This document shows, piece after piece, positions 44,242-52,523 of a stretch of DNA of 64,000 nucleotides. The notes beneath the pieces were generated by a model. That model was given only the letters and a program-made list of their open reading frames with translations, had not been told where the DNA came from and made no database searches. The translations under genes were made by a program, and so were the position numbers. Location of the stretch: assembly GCA_963703075.1 (NCBI GenBank), contig OY969786.1, positions 1,736,001 through 1,800,000 on the forward strand, in the 5' to 3' direction. The stretch's first letter is position 1; each line of letters begins with the position of its first letter. Origin of the DNA: Korobacter sp963703075. GTDB lineage: Bacteria > Acidobacteriota > Terriglobia > Terriglobales > Acidobacteriaceae.

Positions 44242-44260
44242 ATTGCAATAGACAATCGTG
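44242..44260. repeat. 19-bp dispersed repeat, copy 2
   Basis: Identical to 12422-12440. It lies between the convergent OmpA and metallopeptidase genes. Neither copy is inside a coding sequence. Confidence 0.6.
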
Positions 44261-44308
44261 TGTGCTTCCCTTCCGCGTTCCATTGCCTCTTCCGCGCACG
44301 ACGAGACA

Positions 44309-45157
44309 TCACTGCTGGAAGGTATTGCACGCGCCCGGATCGCCCGAAGTGAAGCCCTTCTGGAACCACTGCATACGTTGTTCAGACGTGCCGTGGGTGA
44401 ACGATTCGGGGCTGACGGCGCGTCCGGCCATTTTCTCCAGCCGGTCGTCGCCCACGGACGCGGCCGCCTGCATCGCTTGCTGGAAATCGCCTTGGTCCAC
44501 GATCTTGCGCTGCTCGGTGGAGTGGCCCCACACGCCGGCAAAGCAGTCGGCTTGCAATTCGAGACGAACCGAGAGGGCGTTGCGCCCGCTCTCGTTGGAG
44601 CGCTGCATTGCGGCTTCGGCTTTCTGCTCGATGCCCATCAGTTTCTGCACGTGATGTCCGAGTTCGTGGGCGATGACGTATGCCTGCGCGAACTCTCCGG
44701 GTGCGCCGAAGCGCCGCTTCAACTCGTCGAAGAAGCCCAGGTCGAGATAGACCTTTTCGTCTTGGGGACAGTAGAACGGCCCGGTTGAAGCCTGCGCCGT
44801 CCCGCAGCCGGACTGTATGGCGTCGCGGTAGAGCACCAGCTTGGCATGGGGGTAGTTGGAGTTGCGTTGCGCGAAGACCTGCGTCCAGGTCTTCTGCACG
44901 TCGTCGAGTACGAAGGAGACGAACTGTACCTCGCGCTCTTCCGCCGGGTCGTTGACGGGACGCTGCTGCGCCGTATTCGTTTGGGCGGTATTATCCGTGC
45001 CGCTGCCGAGCAAGGCGAAGAAGTTACGGTGGAACACCAGGCTGAGCACGCCAATGATGAGGATTCCGCCAATGCCCAGGCCGTGGCCGAGTCCAAACCC
45101 ACCTCCGCCCCGGTCATCTTCCAAGTCGCCGCTGCGCCCACCCGGTGTCCAATCCAT
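44309..45157 (-). CDS. Neutral zinc metallopeptidase (YpfJ family)
   Basis: 282 residues from ATG 45157 (the frame is open to 45238). A short Gly/Asp-rich N-terminus and one membrane helix (GIGGILIIGVLSLVFHRNFF) precede a periplasmic domain. AQAYVIAHELGHHVQKLMGI is the HExxH zinc motif, and SVRLELQADCFAGVWGHSTE carries the third ligand Glu. YCPQDEKVYLDLGFFDELKR is a family landmark. The YpfJ family role in the envelope is poorly defined; the gene sits among envelope genes. It is convergent with the OmpA gene. Confidence 0.9.
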   Translation of the reverse strand: MDWTPGGRSGDLEDDRGGGGFGLGHGLGIGGILIIGVLSLVFHRNFFALLGSGTDNTAQTNTAQQRPVNDPAEEREVQFVSFVLDDVQKTWTQVFAQRNSNYPHAKLVLYRDAIQSGCGTAQASTGPFYCPQDEKVYLDLGFFDELKRRFGAPGEFAQAYVIAHELGHHVQKLMGIEQKAEAAMQRSNESGRNALSVRLELQADCFAGVWGHSTEQRKIVDQGDFQQAMQAAASVGDDRLEKMAGRAVSPESFTHGTSEQRMQWFQKGFTSGDPGACNTFQQ

Positions 45158-45490
45158 GCAGGGTAGGATGCCACGTGGCCCGCGAAAGCTACCTAATGCC
45201 CCAAGATCTCTGAGGACTGGAAATGCTACGAGTGCCAAGGCGGATTCTCTGGGCGCTTAAGTTAAAGACAAAATGCCGCGGCGATGACGACCCGACGGTG
45301 CCCCCTCCTGGCTTGCCTCGGCTGGGGTAAACTCTCGCCTTCGCAACGCGGATCGTGGCGAAGCCCTTCAGACAGATGGCTTCTTCCGCATCTCGCCAAG
45401 GAGGATTGGCCAGGTTGAGGCCAAAACTGCGCAGAGTACCTTCCGCACGGAGGAAACCCCCTGTAATTGTGAGATGGGGCCCGGGCGGAA
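45158..45490. other. Intergenic region, no gene seen
   Basis: This 333-bp divergent gap has no open frame with coding character that I can support. I noted no tRNA, terminator or repeat. It should contain the promoters of the metallopeptidase and PHP genes. Confidence 0.4.
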
Positions 45491-46156
45491 GTGGATCTCA
45501 AGACGGCGAGATTTACTGTTAGGATCGCAACCGGCAACCCCGGGGACGGGAGAGCGCAACCAAGAACGCAGCCAAAGCGCTTTCGAGGAATCGATTTGCA
45601 TACCCACGTTTCATACGCCTGGAGCGATCCGACTGCCCAGCGACAGTTCACCAGCGGCGTGTCTTTGCACAGTCATACTAGTCATTCTCGCGAGACGCTC
45701 ATCTTTATTGATGATCTTGGACGGACAATACCTCTGCTCAATAGATTTATTCGCTGGCAGGGAAAGCGTGCCCACCGAGCTGGCTTTGCAATGGATTTCA
45801 GCCGGGGTTACTGGACTCCTCCTCTCACTCCCCAGCTGGCTCTCGATGTGGAGCGCAACCAACTGTCGGAGACATTAGAACTTGTACCTATAGTTTCCTT
45901 GACGGATCACGACAGCATCGCTGCACCCACGCTGCTCAATTCGCTTTTCGGAGCCGGAACCGTTCCAATTTCCTTCGAATCGGACCGTCCCATTCGATGG
46001 CATAGCATTTCACTTGGGGGTGCACAACCTTCCGCCCCGGCTAGCGCCTCAGATCACTTCGCAGCTGGCCAGCTATACCGCCCTCCCTACCAGAGAAGCG
46101 CTGAGAGATTTGCTTTCCACGCTGCATGGTCTCCAGCATGTCTTGCTTGTTTTTAA
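45491..46156 (+). CDS. N-terminal part of a split PHP-domain phosphoesterase
   Basis: The frame from GTG 45491 encodes a polymerase-and-histidinol-phosphatase domain opening: SGVSLHSHTSHSRETLIFID, then IVSLTDHDSIAAPTLLNSLF, where His and Asp ligate metals. After AGTVPISFE the frame turns into low-complexity sequence and stops at 46156. Removing one C near 45981 joins it to the downstream frame as EWTVPFDGIAFHLGVHNLPP, a standard PHP-family continuation. The restored protein would have 416 residues. Expected chemistry is phosphate-ester hydrolysis; the substrate is unknown. Confidence 0.72.
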   Translation: MDLKTARFTVRIATGNPGDGRAQPRTQPKRFRGIDLHTHVSYAWSDPTAQRQFTSGVSLHSHTSHSRETLIFIDDLGRTIPLLNRFIRWQGKRAHRAGFAMDFSRGYWTPPLTPQLALDVERNQLSETLELVPIVSLTDHDSIAAPTLLNSLFGAGTVPISFESDRPIRWHSISLGGAQPSAPASASDHFAAGQLYRPPYQRSAERFAFHAAWSPACLACF

Positions 46157-46742
46157 CCATCCCTTATGGAATTTATATCGCGCCCCGAGGGTTCACTTTG
46201 ATAAGGCAGTGGATGATTTTATGCGCGCTTGTGGGCCGTTCATCCATGCCATGGAACTCAATGGTCTTCGTGCATGGCCGGAGAACCGAGCCGTTGTGGA
46301 TCTGTCCGCGGCGTGGCGCAAGCCATTGGTGTCGGGGGGCGATCGTCATGGAGCGGAGCCGAACGGAAACGTCAATCTAACAAACGCGGAGGACTTTGCC
46401 GCGTTTGTGTGCGAGATCCGCACATTGGGTCTCAGCCACATTCTTTTTATGCCTCAATACAGGCGTGATCAACGCCTACGGTGCTTCCGCACATTTGCTG
46501 ATGTGGTTCGTCATAATCCCGAGTTGCCCGTGGGAGCACAGAATTGGGACGAGCGAGTCTTTCATCCGGACAAGGGCGGAGTAGATCGTCCTCTGGCAGC
46601 GCTGTGGAAGAGGCCCCCCAAATTCTTGGAGTGGACCTTCGCCTTGGCCGAATGGGCCGCCGGGGACGCTGCTGGGCGCAGACTCATATCCAGGTCAGAG
46701 GCCATAGTTGATTCACTGCAGGATGATGAGGCTGCATCTTGA
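46014..46742 (+). CDS. C-terminal part of the split PHP-domain phosphoesterase
   Basis: 242 codons in the shifted frame, with a TTG at the first possible start. It holds the remaining metal and catalytic pieces: LGVHNLPP, VLLVFNHPLWNLYRAP, AMELNGLRAWPENRAV and LVSGGDRHGAEPNGNVN. On its own it lacks the HxH opening strand, so it is best read as the 3' half of the gene begun at 45491. The stop overlaps by a few bases the open frame of the next gene. Confidence 0.72.
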   Translation: MGVHNLPPRLAPQITSQLASYTALPTREALRDLLSTLHGLQHVLLVFNHPLWNLYRAPRVHFDKAVDDFMRACGPFIHAMELNGLRAWPENRAVVDLSAAWRKPLVSGGDRHGAEPNGNVNLTNAEDFAAFVCEIRTLGLSHILFMPQYRRDQRLRCFRTFADVVRHNPELPVGAQNWDERVFHPDKGGVDRPLAALWKRPPKFLEWTFALAEWAAGDAAGRRLISRSEAIVDSLQDDEAAS

Positions 46743-46807
46743 CACTACGAGCATTTCATCTCCCGGAACGACGCGTGCACGAGTTTAGATTTCCGCAGGG
46801 AGCTTCC

Positions 46808-47584
46808 ATGTTTCGGCTTATCTTGTACTCGTTTTCCCATCCTGCTCGCATGCCCGCAAGGGTCTGGGTCCAGGTTCTTGTGCTGATGGTATCGGTCATG
46901 TTCCCCTTGGCGCTGACTTCTAACGCGGAGCAATCGCAATCTGAAGCGCTAGCAAAAGGAAATTTGACGGCGGATCAGATCATGGAGCGAGTGAAAGAGG
47001 CGAACCAGCGCCGAGCCGACAATTTGCTGCGCTATTCCGGAATGCGTACATATCATCTGGATTATCGGGGACTTGTCAGTTTGTCGGCCGACATGGTTGT
47101 GCAAGCCGAATTTGTAGCACCCGGCATAAAACGCTTTCGCGTAGTGTCGGAACGCGGTTCCAGCCTCATTCGCGCCCGTGTTTTCAAGCCATTGTTGGCA
47201 GCCGAAGAAGAGGCGTCAATTCCCGAAAATCAGCGCCGGACCGCCCTTGTGGCTGAGAATTATAATTTTGAGTATGTTGGAGAGCAGACCATCGGAAAGC
47301 GAGGCTGCTATGTAATCGCAGTCTCCCCGCACACGGAAAGCAAGTTTCTCTATCGCGGGAAGATTTGGATCGACACGGAAGACTATGCCGTGGTCCAGAT
47401 TGAGGCCGAGCCCGCCAAGAATCCATCTTTTTGGATCAACAAAACCGAAGTTCATCACGAGTATGAAAAGATCGATGAATTTTGGGTTCCGTCGATTAAT
47501 CGCACGGTCTCCGACTTGAAATTGCGAGGAACCGCAGTCCTTACAATAAATTATACGAAATACACCGTTCTTCCTCGCGGCTGA
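46808..47584 (+). CDS. Secreted LolA/DUF-type envelope protein
   Basis: 258 residues from ATG 46808 with GGGAG seven bases upstream. The N-terminus has a signal peptide (VWVQVLVLMVSVMFPLALTS). The mature part shows LTADQIMERVKEANQRRADN, then MRTYHLDYRGLVSLSADMVV, YEFVGEQTIGKR-type strands and FLYRGKIWIDTEDYAVVQIE. This matches the outer-membrane lipoprotein-sorting (LolA-like, DUF2092/DUF4292-type) half-barrel. It lies immediately after the PHP gene but has its own ribosome-binding site. Confidence 0.72.
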   Translation: MFRLILYSFSHPARMPARVWVQVLVLMVSVMFPLALTSNAEQSQSEALAKGNLTADQIMERVKEANQRRADNLLRYSGMRTYHLDYRGLVSLSADMVVQAEFVAPGIKRFRVVSERGSSLIRARVFKPLLAAEEEASIPENQRRTALVAENYNFEYVGEQTIGKRGCYVIAVSPHTESKFLYRGKIWIDTEDYAVVQIEAEPAKNPSFWINKTEVHHEYEKIDEFWVPSINRTVSDLKLRGTAVLTINYTKYTVLPRG

Positions 47585-47759
47585 GGCGCATGCCTATTGT
47601 TGAGGCAGCGGCGAGGCCAAATTCTGCGCGTCTTGAAAAATGGTGCCCTTTTTAAAAAAGCAGCCGACATCCGCTCTGCAGCAAATGCTGCGGCAATGTT
47701 TGCCGTCGGCCCACAGAGGAGGCCGAAAATGCTCCGTGCAGTGACTTTCTGACAAGAAA

Positions 47760-47834
<75 letters not shown>

Positions 47835-47934
47835 GTGTGGCGGGCGCACTGGGAGCGCGCGTTTTTGGATGTAACTAGATCATTGTAAGCGAGCAGCCGC
47901 GAAGCCGTCAAAAACTCGCCACCACAATTCGCGG

Positions 47935-48816
47935 TCACCAGTACCATTCTGACGCGTCCAGCTGCGGCTCCTCGCCCGGAGCGAAGATGCCGTATTTCAC
48001 CCCCAGCCACGCACGAAGGCTTTGCGGCAGGATGGCGCTGACTTCCTGCCAGGTCAGCATCTGGCAGCGCAGACGGAGATCATAGCTACGGACGCATTGC
48101 ATCACCCTGAACCACTGTTCGCGAAGATCAGGTCTCCGCGCGTCAGCCAGAACGCAAAATCGACATCCATCCGCGTCGGCCGCGAGCACACTCCGCAACA
48201 GTTGATAGGCAACGTAGCCGGTCTCTGTCCTCGGCAACGACGCGCAATCGAAAAGATCCTCGAAGCCACGGTAGCGTTCCAACATGGATTCCTGGCAGTT
48301 TTGGAAATCCGATTCCGTGAGCTTTGCTTCCACGAGCAGGTCGCCAAGGCGCATGTCGACCTCCGTGCGATCACGGTGACCATTCTTTAAAGCTGCGGCA
48401 ACCCGCACTCCAAATTCCGGCTGTGCGGCCGGATCGACGCTCATCAATCTGTGCAGCTTCCCTTCCGCCAGAGTGCGCGGATTGCAGAAAATATTCATCA
48501 GGAGCGCATCGGAACTGGTGCAGGCGTCCAGCTCGCGCCACTTGCTGGTTTCATGTTTCGGAAGATTCCGCCGCCCGGTGTGCGGCTTGCTCATTCTCTT
48601 GCGCCACGCCGGGTTCGCCGCAATCGCGGCGTAGCTCTGGGGAAAGAAGTTTCCGTGCATGGAACCGTCGTCAGCTGCCGCGTAGACGACCACCTCTTCG
48701 CGTCCGTAGCCGGATGCCGCCGGCAAGTCGTGGTCTCGCACCAGTCCCTGGTTGCGGGCGATGATCTCGCGACGCAGGGCGCGGGCGAATCCAGAATGGA
48801 CACCGGTGAGAGACAT
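47935..48816 (-). CDS. PD-(D/E)XK-like nuclease family protein
   Basis: 293 residues from ATG 48816. The core pattern TEVDMRLGDLLVEAKLTESD (about residues 158-177) has the D-x(n)-E-x-K of PD-(D/E)XK nucleases, preceded by a helical region and followed by VAYQLLRSVLAADADGCRFC and a Trp-rich C-terminus. The overall size and layout are like the PGN_0703-type stand-alone putative restriction endonucleases. No methyltransferase or specificity gene is near. It begins 8 bp after the small membrane gene at 48825, so the two may be one transcript. Confidence 0.7.
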   Translation of the reverse strand: MSLTGVHSGFARALRREIIARNQGLVRDHDLPAASGYGREEVVVYAAADDGSMHGNFFPQSYAAIAANPAWRKRMSKPHTGRRNLPKHETSKWRELDACTSSDALLMNIFCNPRTLAEGKLHRLMSVDPAAQPEFGVRVAAALKNGHRDRTEVDMRLGDLLVEAKLTESDFQNCQESMLERYRGFEDLFDCASLPRTETGYVAYQLLRSVLAADADGCRFCVLADARRPDLREQWFRVMQCVRSYDLRLRCQMLTWQEVSAILPQSLRAWLGVKYGIFAPGEEPQLDASEWYW

Positions 48817-48824
48817 CTTTATTC

Positions 48825-49055
48825 CTATCGTACCGTCTTCGGGCGGCTGGCCCGGATCCAGCGTCGGAGCGCCACCACCGCCCAGATGGCCTCGACCACT
48901 CCAAACGGCCACGCACCTTGCAGGAACCCGTAAGCCGACCCCAATCCGCAAGCCATCGAGAAACCCAGGATGAACCATCGGCTACGCGCTTCCAGGGCGT
49001 AACAAATCAGCATGAGGCTCACCGCCACCAGTCCGAACAATGTCAGTCCATTCAT
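48825..49055 (-). CDS. Small conserved membrane protein
   Basis: 76 residues with two to three helices: LTLFGLVAVSLMLICYALEA, then WFILGFSMACGLGSAYGFLQ and AWPFGVVEAIWAVVALRRW. The YGFLQGAWPFGVVEAIWAVV block is a recurring pattern in small proteins of cyanobacteria and soil bacteria; the function is unknown. It ends 8 bp before the nuclease gene. Confidence 0.75.
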   Translation of the reverse strand: MNGLTLFGLVAVSLMLICYALEARSRWFILGFSMACGLGSAYGFLQGAWPFGVVEAIWAVVALRRWIRASRPKTVR

Positions 49056-49099
49056 TCGCCTAACCCACCGTCAGATTACCGGATCACCGCGATGTTCGA

Positions 49100-49129
49100 T
49101 TGACCCGCCTTCTTGCAAAATGTTATAAA
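49100..49129 (+). promoter_or_regulatory. Putative sigma70-type promoter of hppA
   Basis: TTGACC and TATAAA are separated by 18 bases. Transcription from here would leave a leader of roughly 330 nt before hppA. The leader contains a hairpin, TTGTGCACACACG/CGTGTGCAA, near 49285. Confidence 0.55.
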
Positions 49130-49466
49130 TGCTCGCCTTAAGAGGTGCGCCTGATATCGGCGCAGTTCTCATGACGCGGCCAAACCTCAAACACACTTCT
49201 GTCTGAAGTGGAAGCGCGTCCGACCTCAGCGAAACGAATTCTTTTCGCCGTGGCCCGATTTGCGAGGAATTCCGATTTTGGTCAGTGATGTTGTGCACAC
49301 ACGCATCAGAACGTGTGCAAGGCGTTCTCATGAGAGAAAATCGTGGGTGCTGCAATTATCGCCCACCGACGTCCGCTTCTCAGCAGAGAGCGGCGATCCA
49401 GCTATCCATTTTGATCATGCGGATCTACGGGTAACACCTCCCGTGGCATCTTCTGGAGGAAATGCA

Positions 49467-51995
49467 ATGTCTATGTGGCACGCCACTGTCCGGCGCTTGT
49501 CCAAACCGGTGCTCGCCATGCACCGCTCTTTTCTATCGACTGCCATCTTTTTGAGCATGCTGGCTTTCTCCAGCACCGCCGCTTTCGCGCAATCGGAAGC
49601 CGGCGGCGAAGCCAGCCTGAGACTGCCGGATCTATCCTCGGTTGATTTCCTCGGCATGAACGGCCATAACCTCCTGCTCATCGGCCTGGTTTTCTGTGCC
49701 CTCGGCCTGCTCTTCGGATTGGCGATTTATGTTTCGCTCAAGAATCTGCCGGTCCATCGCTCGATGCGCGAAATCTCCGAGTTGATTTACGAGACCTGCA
49801 AAACTTACCTGGTCACGCAGGGTAAGTTCATCCTGATCCTGTGGGTTTTCATCGCCGTCATCATTGGCCTCTATTTCGGATGGCTGGCGCCGGTTCCGCC
49901 GGTCAGCACGACCCTGCCCATCATCCTCGCCTTCAGTCTGGTCGGCATTGCCGGCAGCTACGGCGTGGCGTGGTTCGGCATCCGCGTCAACACTTTCGCC
50001 AACTCGCGTACTGCCTTCGCGGGCCTGAACGGCAAACCTTACCCGATTTACGCCATTCCGCTGCGCGCCGGCATGAGCGTCGGCATGATGCTTATTAGCG
50101 TCGAGCTGCTCATCATGCTTTGCATCCTGCTCTTCGTTCCGGGCCAGTTCGCGGGACCTTGCTTCATCGGGTTTGCGATTGGCGAATCGCTCGGCGCCGC
50201 AGCCCTCCGTATCGCCGGTGGCATCTTCACCAAGATCGCCGATATCGGCTCCGACCTCATGAAAATCGTCTTCAAGATCAAGGAAGACGATGCTCGCAAC
50301 CCCGGCGTCATTGCCGATTGCACCGGCGACAATGCGGGCGACTCGGTTGGCCCTTCGGCCGACGGTTTTGAAACCTACGGCGTCACCGGCGTGGCGCTCA
50401 TTACCTTCATCCTGCTGGCCATCATCCCTTCCGTCTTTGAACACAACGGTATGACGCACGAGGCGGCCATCGCCACTGCAGCCAAGGTTCAGGTCCAACT
50501 CCTTGTCTGGATCTTCGTCATGCGCATCATGATGCTGGTTTCCAGCGCCGGCGCCTACTTCCTGAACGCCGCCGTGGCGAAGGCGCGCTTCGGCAACTCC
50601 GACGAGATGAACTTCGAAACCCCACTCACCTCGCTGGTGTGGTTGACCTCTATTATCTCGATCATCCTGACTTTCATCGTCAGCAAGGTGATCATCCCCG
50701 ATCTCGGCGGCGATGGCACACTCTGGTGGAAACTGTCGCTGATCATCTCGTGCGGCACGCTGGCCGGCGCGATCATTCCCGAGTTCGTCAAGGTCTTCAC
50801 TTCTGTCGAGTCCAAGCATGTCGAAGAAGTCGTCACTTCCTCAAAGGAAGGCGGCGCTTCGTTGAACATCCTCTCGGGCCTCGTTGCTGGTAACTTCTCT
50901 GCCTACTGGCTCGGCCTCACCATGGTCGTGCTCATGGGCATCGGCTATTACGTCTCCCTTGAAGGTCTTGGCGCGCTGATGCTTGCTCCTGCCGTCTTCG
51001 CCTTCGGTTTGGTGGCGTTCGGGTTCCTCGGCATGGGGCCGGTGACGATCGCGGTCGACTCCTACGGTCCGGTCACTGACAACGCGCAATCCGTCTACGA
51101 GCTGTCGCTCATTGAGAACGTTCCCAACATCGAAGCCGAGTTGAAAAAGGACTTCAACTGCACGGTCAACTTCGAGCGTGCCAAGCATCTGCTCGAAGCT
51201 AACGATGGCGCCGGCAACACCTTCAAAGCCACCGCCAAACCCGTGCTGATCGGGACTGCTGTGGTCGGCGCCACCACGATGATCTTCTCGATCATCATGG
51301 CCCTGACCAACGGGCTGACCACCAACGTCGGCAAACTTTCTCTTCTGCACGCTCCATTCGTACTCGGTCTCATCACCGGTGGCGCAATGATCTACTGGTT
51401 TTCCGGCGCCTCAATTCAGGCCGTGAGCACTGGCGCTTATCGCGCGGTCGAGTTCATTAAGGCGAACATCAAGCTCGAAGGCACGGAAAAAGCCTCCGTC
51501 GCCGACAGCAAGAGGGTGGTTGCCATCTGTACCCAGTACGCGCAGAAGGGCATGTTCAACATCTTCCTCGCGGTCTTCTTCGGCACCCTTGCTTTCGCGT
51601 TCTTCGAGCCGTTCTTCTTCATCGGCTACCTCATCTCCATCGCCATCTTCGGTTTGTACCAGGCCATCTTCATGGCCAACGCCGGCGGCGCATGGGACAA
51701 CGCTAAGAAAGTCGTTGAGGTTGAACTGAAGCAGAAAGGCACTCCTCTACACGACGCTACCGTCGTCGGCGATACCGTGGGCGATCCTTTCAAAGACACA
51801 TCGTCCGTGGCCATGAACCCCGTCATCAAGTTCACCACGCTCTTCGGACTGCTGGCCGTGGAACTCGCCGTATCGCTCACGCACGACCACGGTACCGCCC
51901 TGACCAATGTTCTGGCGCTCGTGTTCTTCGTCATTTCCGCCTACTTCGTATGGCGCAGCTTCTATGGCATGCGCATCGGCGCCCTGAAGAGCTAA
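49467..51995 (+). CDS. hppA: Membrane-bound ion-translocating pyrophosphatase
   Basis: 842 residues and about 16 helices. The protein couples pyrophosphate hydrolysis to H+ (or Na+) transport. The ATG at 49467 has GGAGGA eight bases upstream and opens a signal-like segment. Catalytic motifs are diverged but complete: IADIGSDLMKIVFKIKEDDA, GDNAGDSVGPSADGFETYGV and VVGDTVGDPFKDTSSVAMNP. The segment GNTFKATAK has Lys where K+-dependent enzymes have Ala, which indicates the K+-independent class. Replacement of the usual GDCAGMAADLFETY by GDSVGPSADGFETY is unusual. A strong terminator follows at 52013. Confidence 0.93.
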   Translation: MSMWHATVRRLSKPVLAMHRSFLSTAIFLSMLAFSSTAAFAQSEAGGEASLRLPDLSSVDFLGMNGHNLLLIGLVFCALGLLFGLAIYVSLKNLPVHRSMREISELIYETCKTYLVTQGKFILILWVFIAVIIGLYFGWLAPVPPVSTTLPIILAFSLVGIAGSYGVAWFGIRVNTFANSRTAFAGLNGKPYPIYAIPLRAGMSVGMMLISVELLIMLCILLFVPGQFAGPCFIGFAIGESLGAAALRIAGGIFTKIADIGSDLMKIVFKIKEDDARNPGVIADCTGDNAGDSVGPSADGFETYGVTGVALITFILLAIIPSVFEHNGMTHEAAIATAAKVQVQLLVWIFVMRIMMLVSSAGAYFLNAAVAKARFGNSDEMNFETPLTSLVWLTSIISIILTFIVSKVIIPDLGGDGTLWWKLSLIISCGTLAGAIIPEFVKVFTSVESKHVEEVVTSSKEGGASLNILSGLVAGNFSAYWLGLTMVVLMGIGYYVSLEGLGALMLAPAVFAFGLVAFGFLGMGPVTIAVDSYGPVTDNAQSVYELSLIENVPNIEAELKKDFNCTVNFERAKHLLEANDGAGNTFKATAKPVLIGTAVVGATTMIFSIIMALTNGLTTNVGKLSLLHAPFVLGLITGGAMIYWFSGASIQAVSTGAYRAVEFIKANIKLEGTEKASVADSKRVVAICTQYAQKGMFNIFLAVFFGTLAFAFFEPFFFIGYLISIAIFGLYQAIFMANAGGAWDNAKKVVEVELKQKGTPLHDATVVGDTVGDPFKDTSSVAMNPVIKFTTLFGLLAVELAVSLTHDHGTALTNVLALVFFVISAYFVWRSFYGMRIGALKS

Positions 51996-52012
51996 ACACT
52001 CCCACCAACAAC

Positions 52013-52045
52013 AAAACGCCATCCCTAACCGGATGGCGTTTTCCT
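52013..52045 (+). terminator. Intrinsic terminator of hppA
   Basis: AAAACGCCATCC (52013-52024) pairs with GGATGGCGTTTT (52031-52042) around a 6-base loop, followed by CCTTT. It begins 17 bp after the hppA stop. Confidence 0.85.
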
Positions 52046-52075
52046 TTGATCTCACGCGGCCCAGGGAAGCCGCGA

Positions 52076-52429
52076 CTAGCGGTTTTGGTCGCGCATGTTC
52101 GTCTTGACCTGTTTCGCCAGCTTCTCGATTTCTTCCGCTTTTTTCACCACATCCAGCGACAAAACATTTTCGTTCGTTTTGTCGACGGAGGTCTTCAGCT
52201 CCGTCGCCAGTTGCAGCAGCTTGTCGGTGTCTTCTTTGAGTTGTTTCTGGCGCAACACTTTCTGCTGCCGTTTCATTTTCTCCGTCTGTTCCTTCGTCCA
52301 TGCTTCATTAGCGGGATCGTGGTGCGGAACGGGATATTGCGGGTCGACCACGGGCGGAGCCTGTCCTGGCGTCGATGTCAGTGAGAAAACCAAAAGGAGC
52401 AGCACAATCCAACTGAAACAGGATTTCAT
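52076..52429 (-). CDS. Small secreted coiled-coil protein
   Basis: 117 residues from ATG 52429 with a signal peptide (CFSWIVLLLLVFSLTSTPGQ). A short Pro-rich stretch precedes a long charged helix rich in Lys, Glu and Gln (NEAWTKEQTEKMKRQQKVLR, then LKEDTDKLLQLATELKTSVD and SLDVVKKAEEIEKLAKQVKT). No family is recognised. It is convergent with hppA and could act as a periplasmic helical spacer. Confidence 0.65.
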   Translation of the reverse strand: MKSCFSWIVLLLLVFSLTSTPGQAPPVVDPQYPVPHHDPANEAWTKEQTEKMKRQQKVLRQKQLKEDTDKLLQLATELKTSVDKTNENVLSLDVVKKAEEIEKLAKQVKTNMRDQNR

Positions 52430-52508
52430 GTAGACCTCGAGAAGCTCTCGCCTCATTATATGCAGTTTCCGCGGCGCCTCGAGCCACCCTGTCGGCTCGT
52501 GCGCTTGT

Positions 52509-52514
52509 TATAAT
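52509..52514 (+). promoter_or_regulatory. -10 element directly before mscS
   Basis: TATAAT ends nine bases before the mscS ATG at 52524, so transcription would start almost at the start codon. This predicts a leaderless or nearly leaderless mRNA. The same TTGTTATAATC sequence precedes tRNA-Leu at 55155. Confidence 0.55.
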
Positions 52515-52523
52515 CCGGCGAAA

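Noticed and set aside
49632..50819. 395-codon minus-strand frame inside hppA
   Set aside because: Its Asp/Glu/His-rich composition is the complement of membrane helices and it has no family match.
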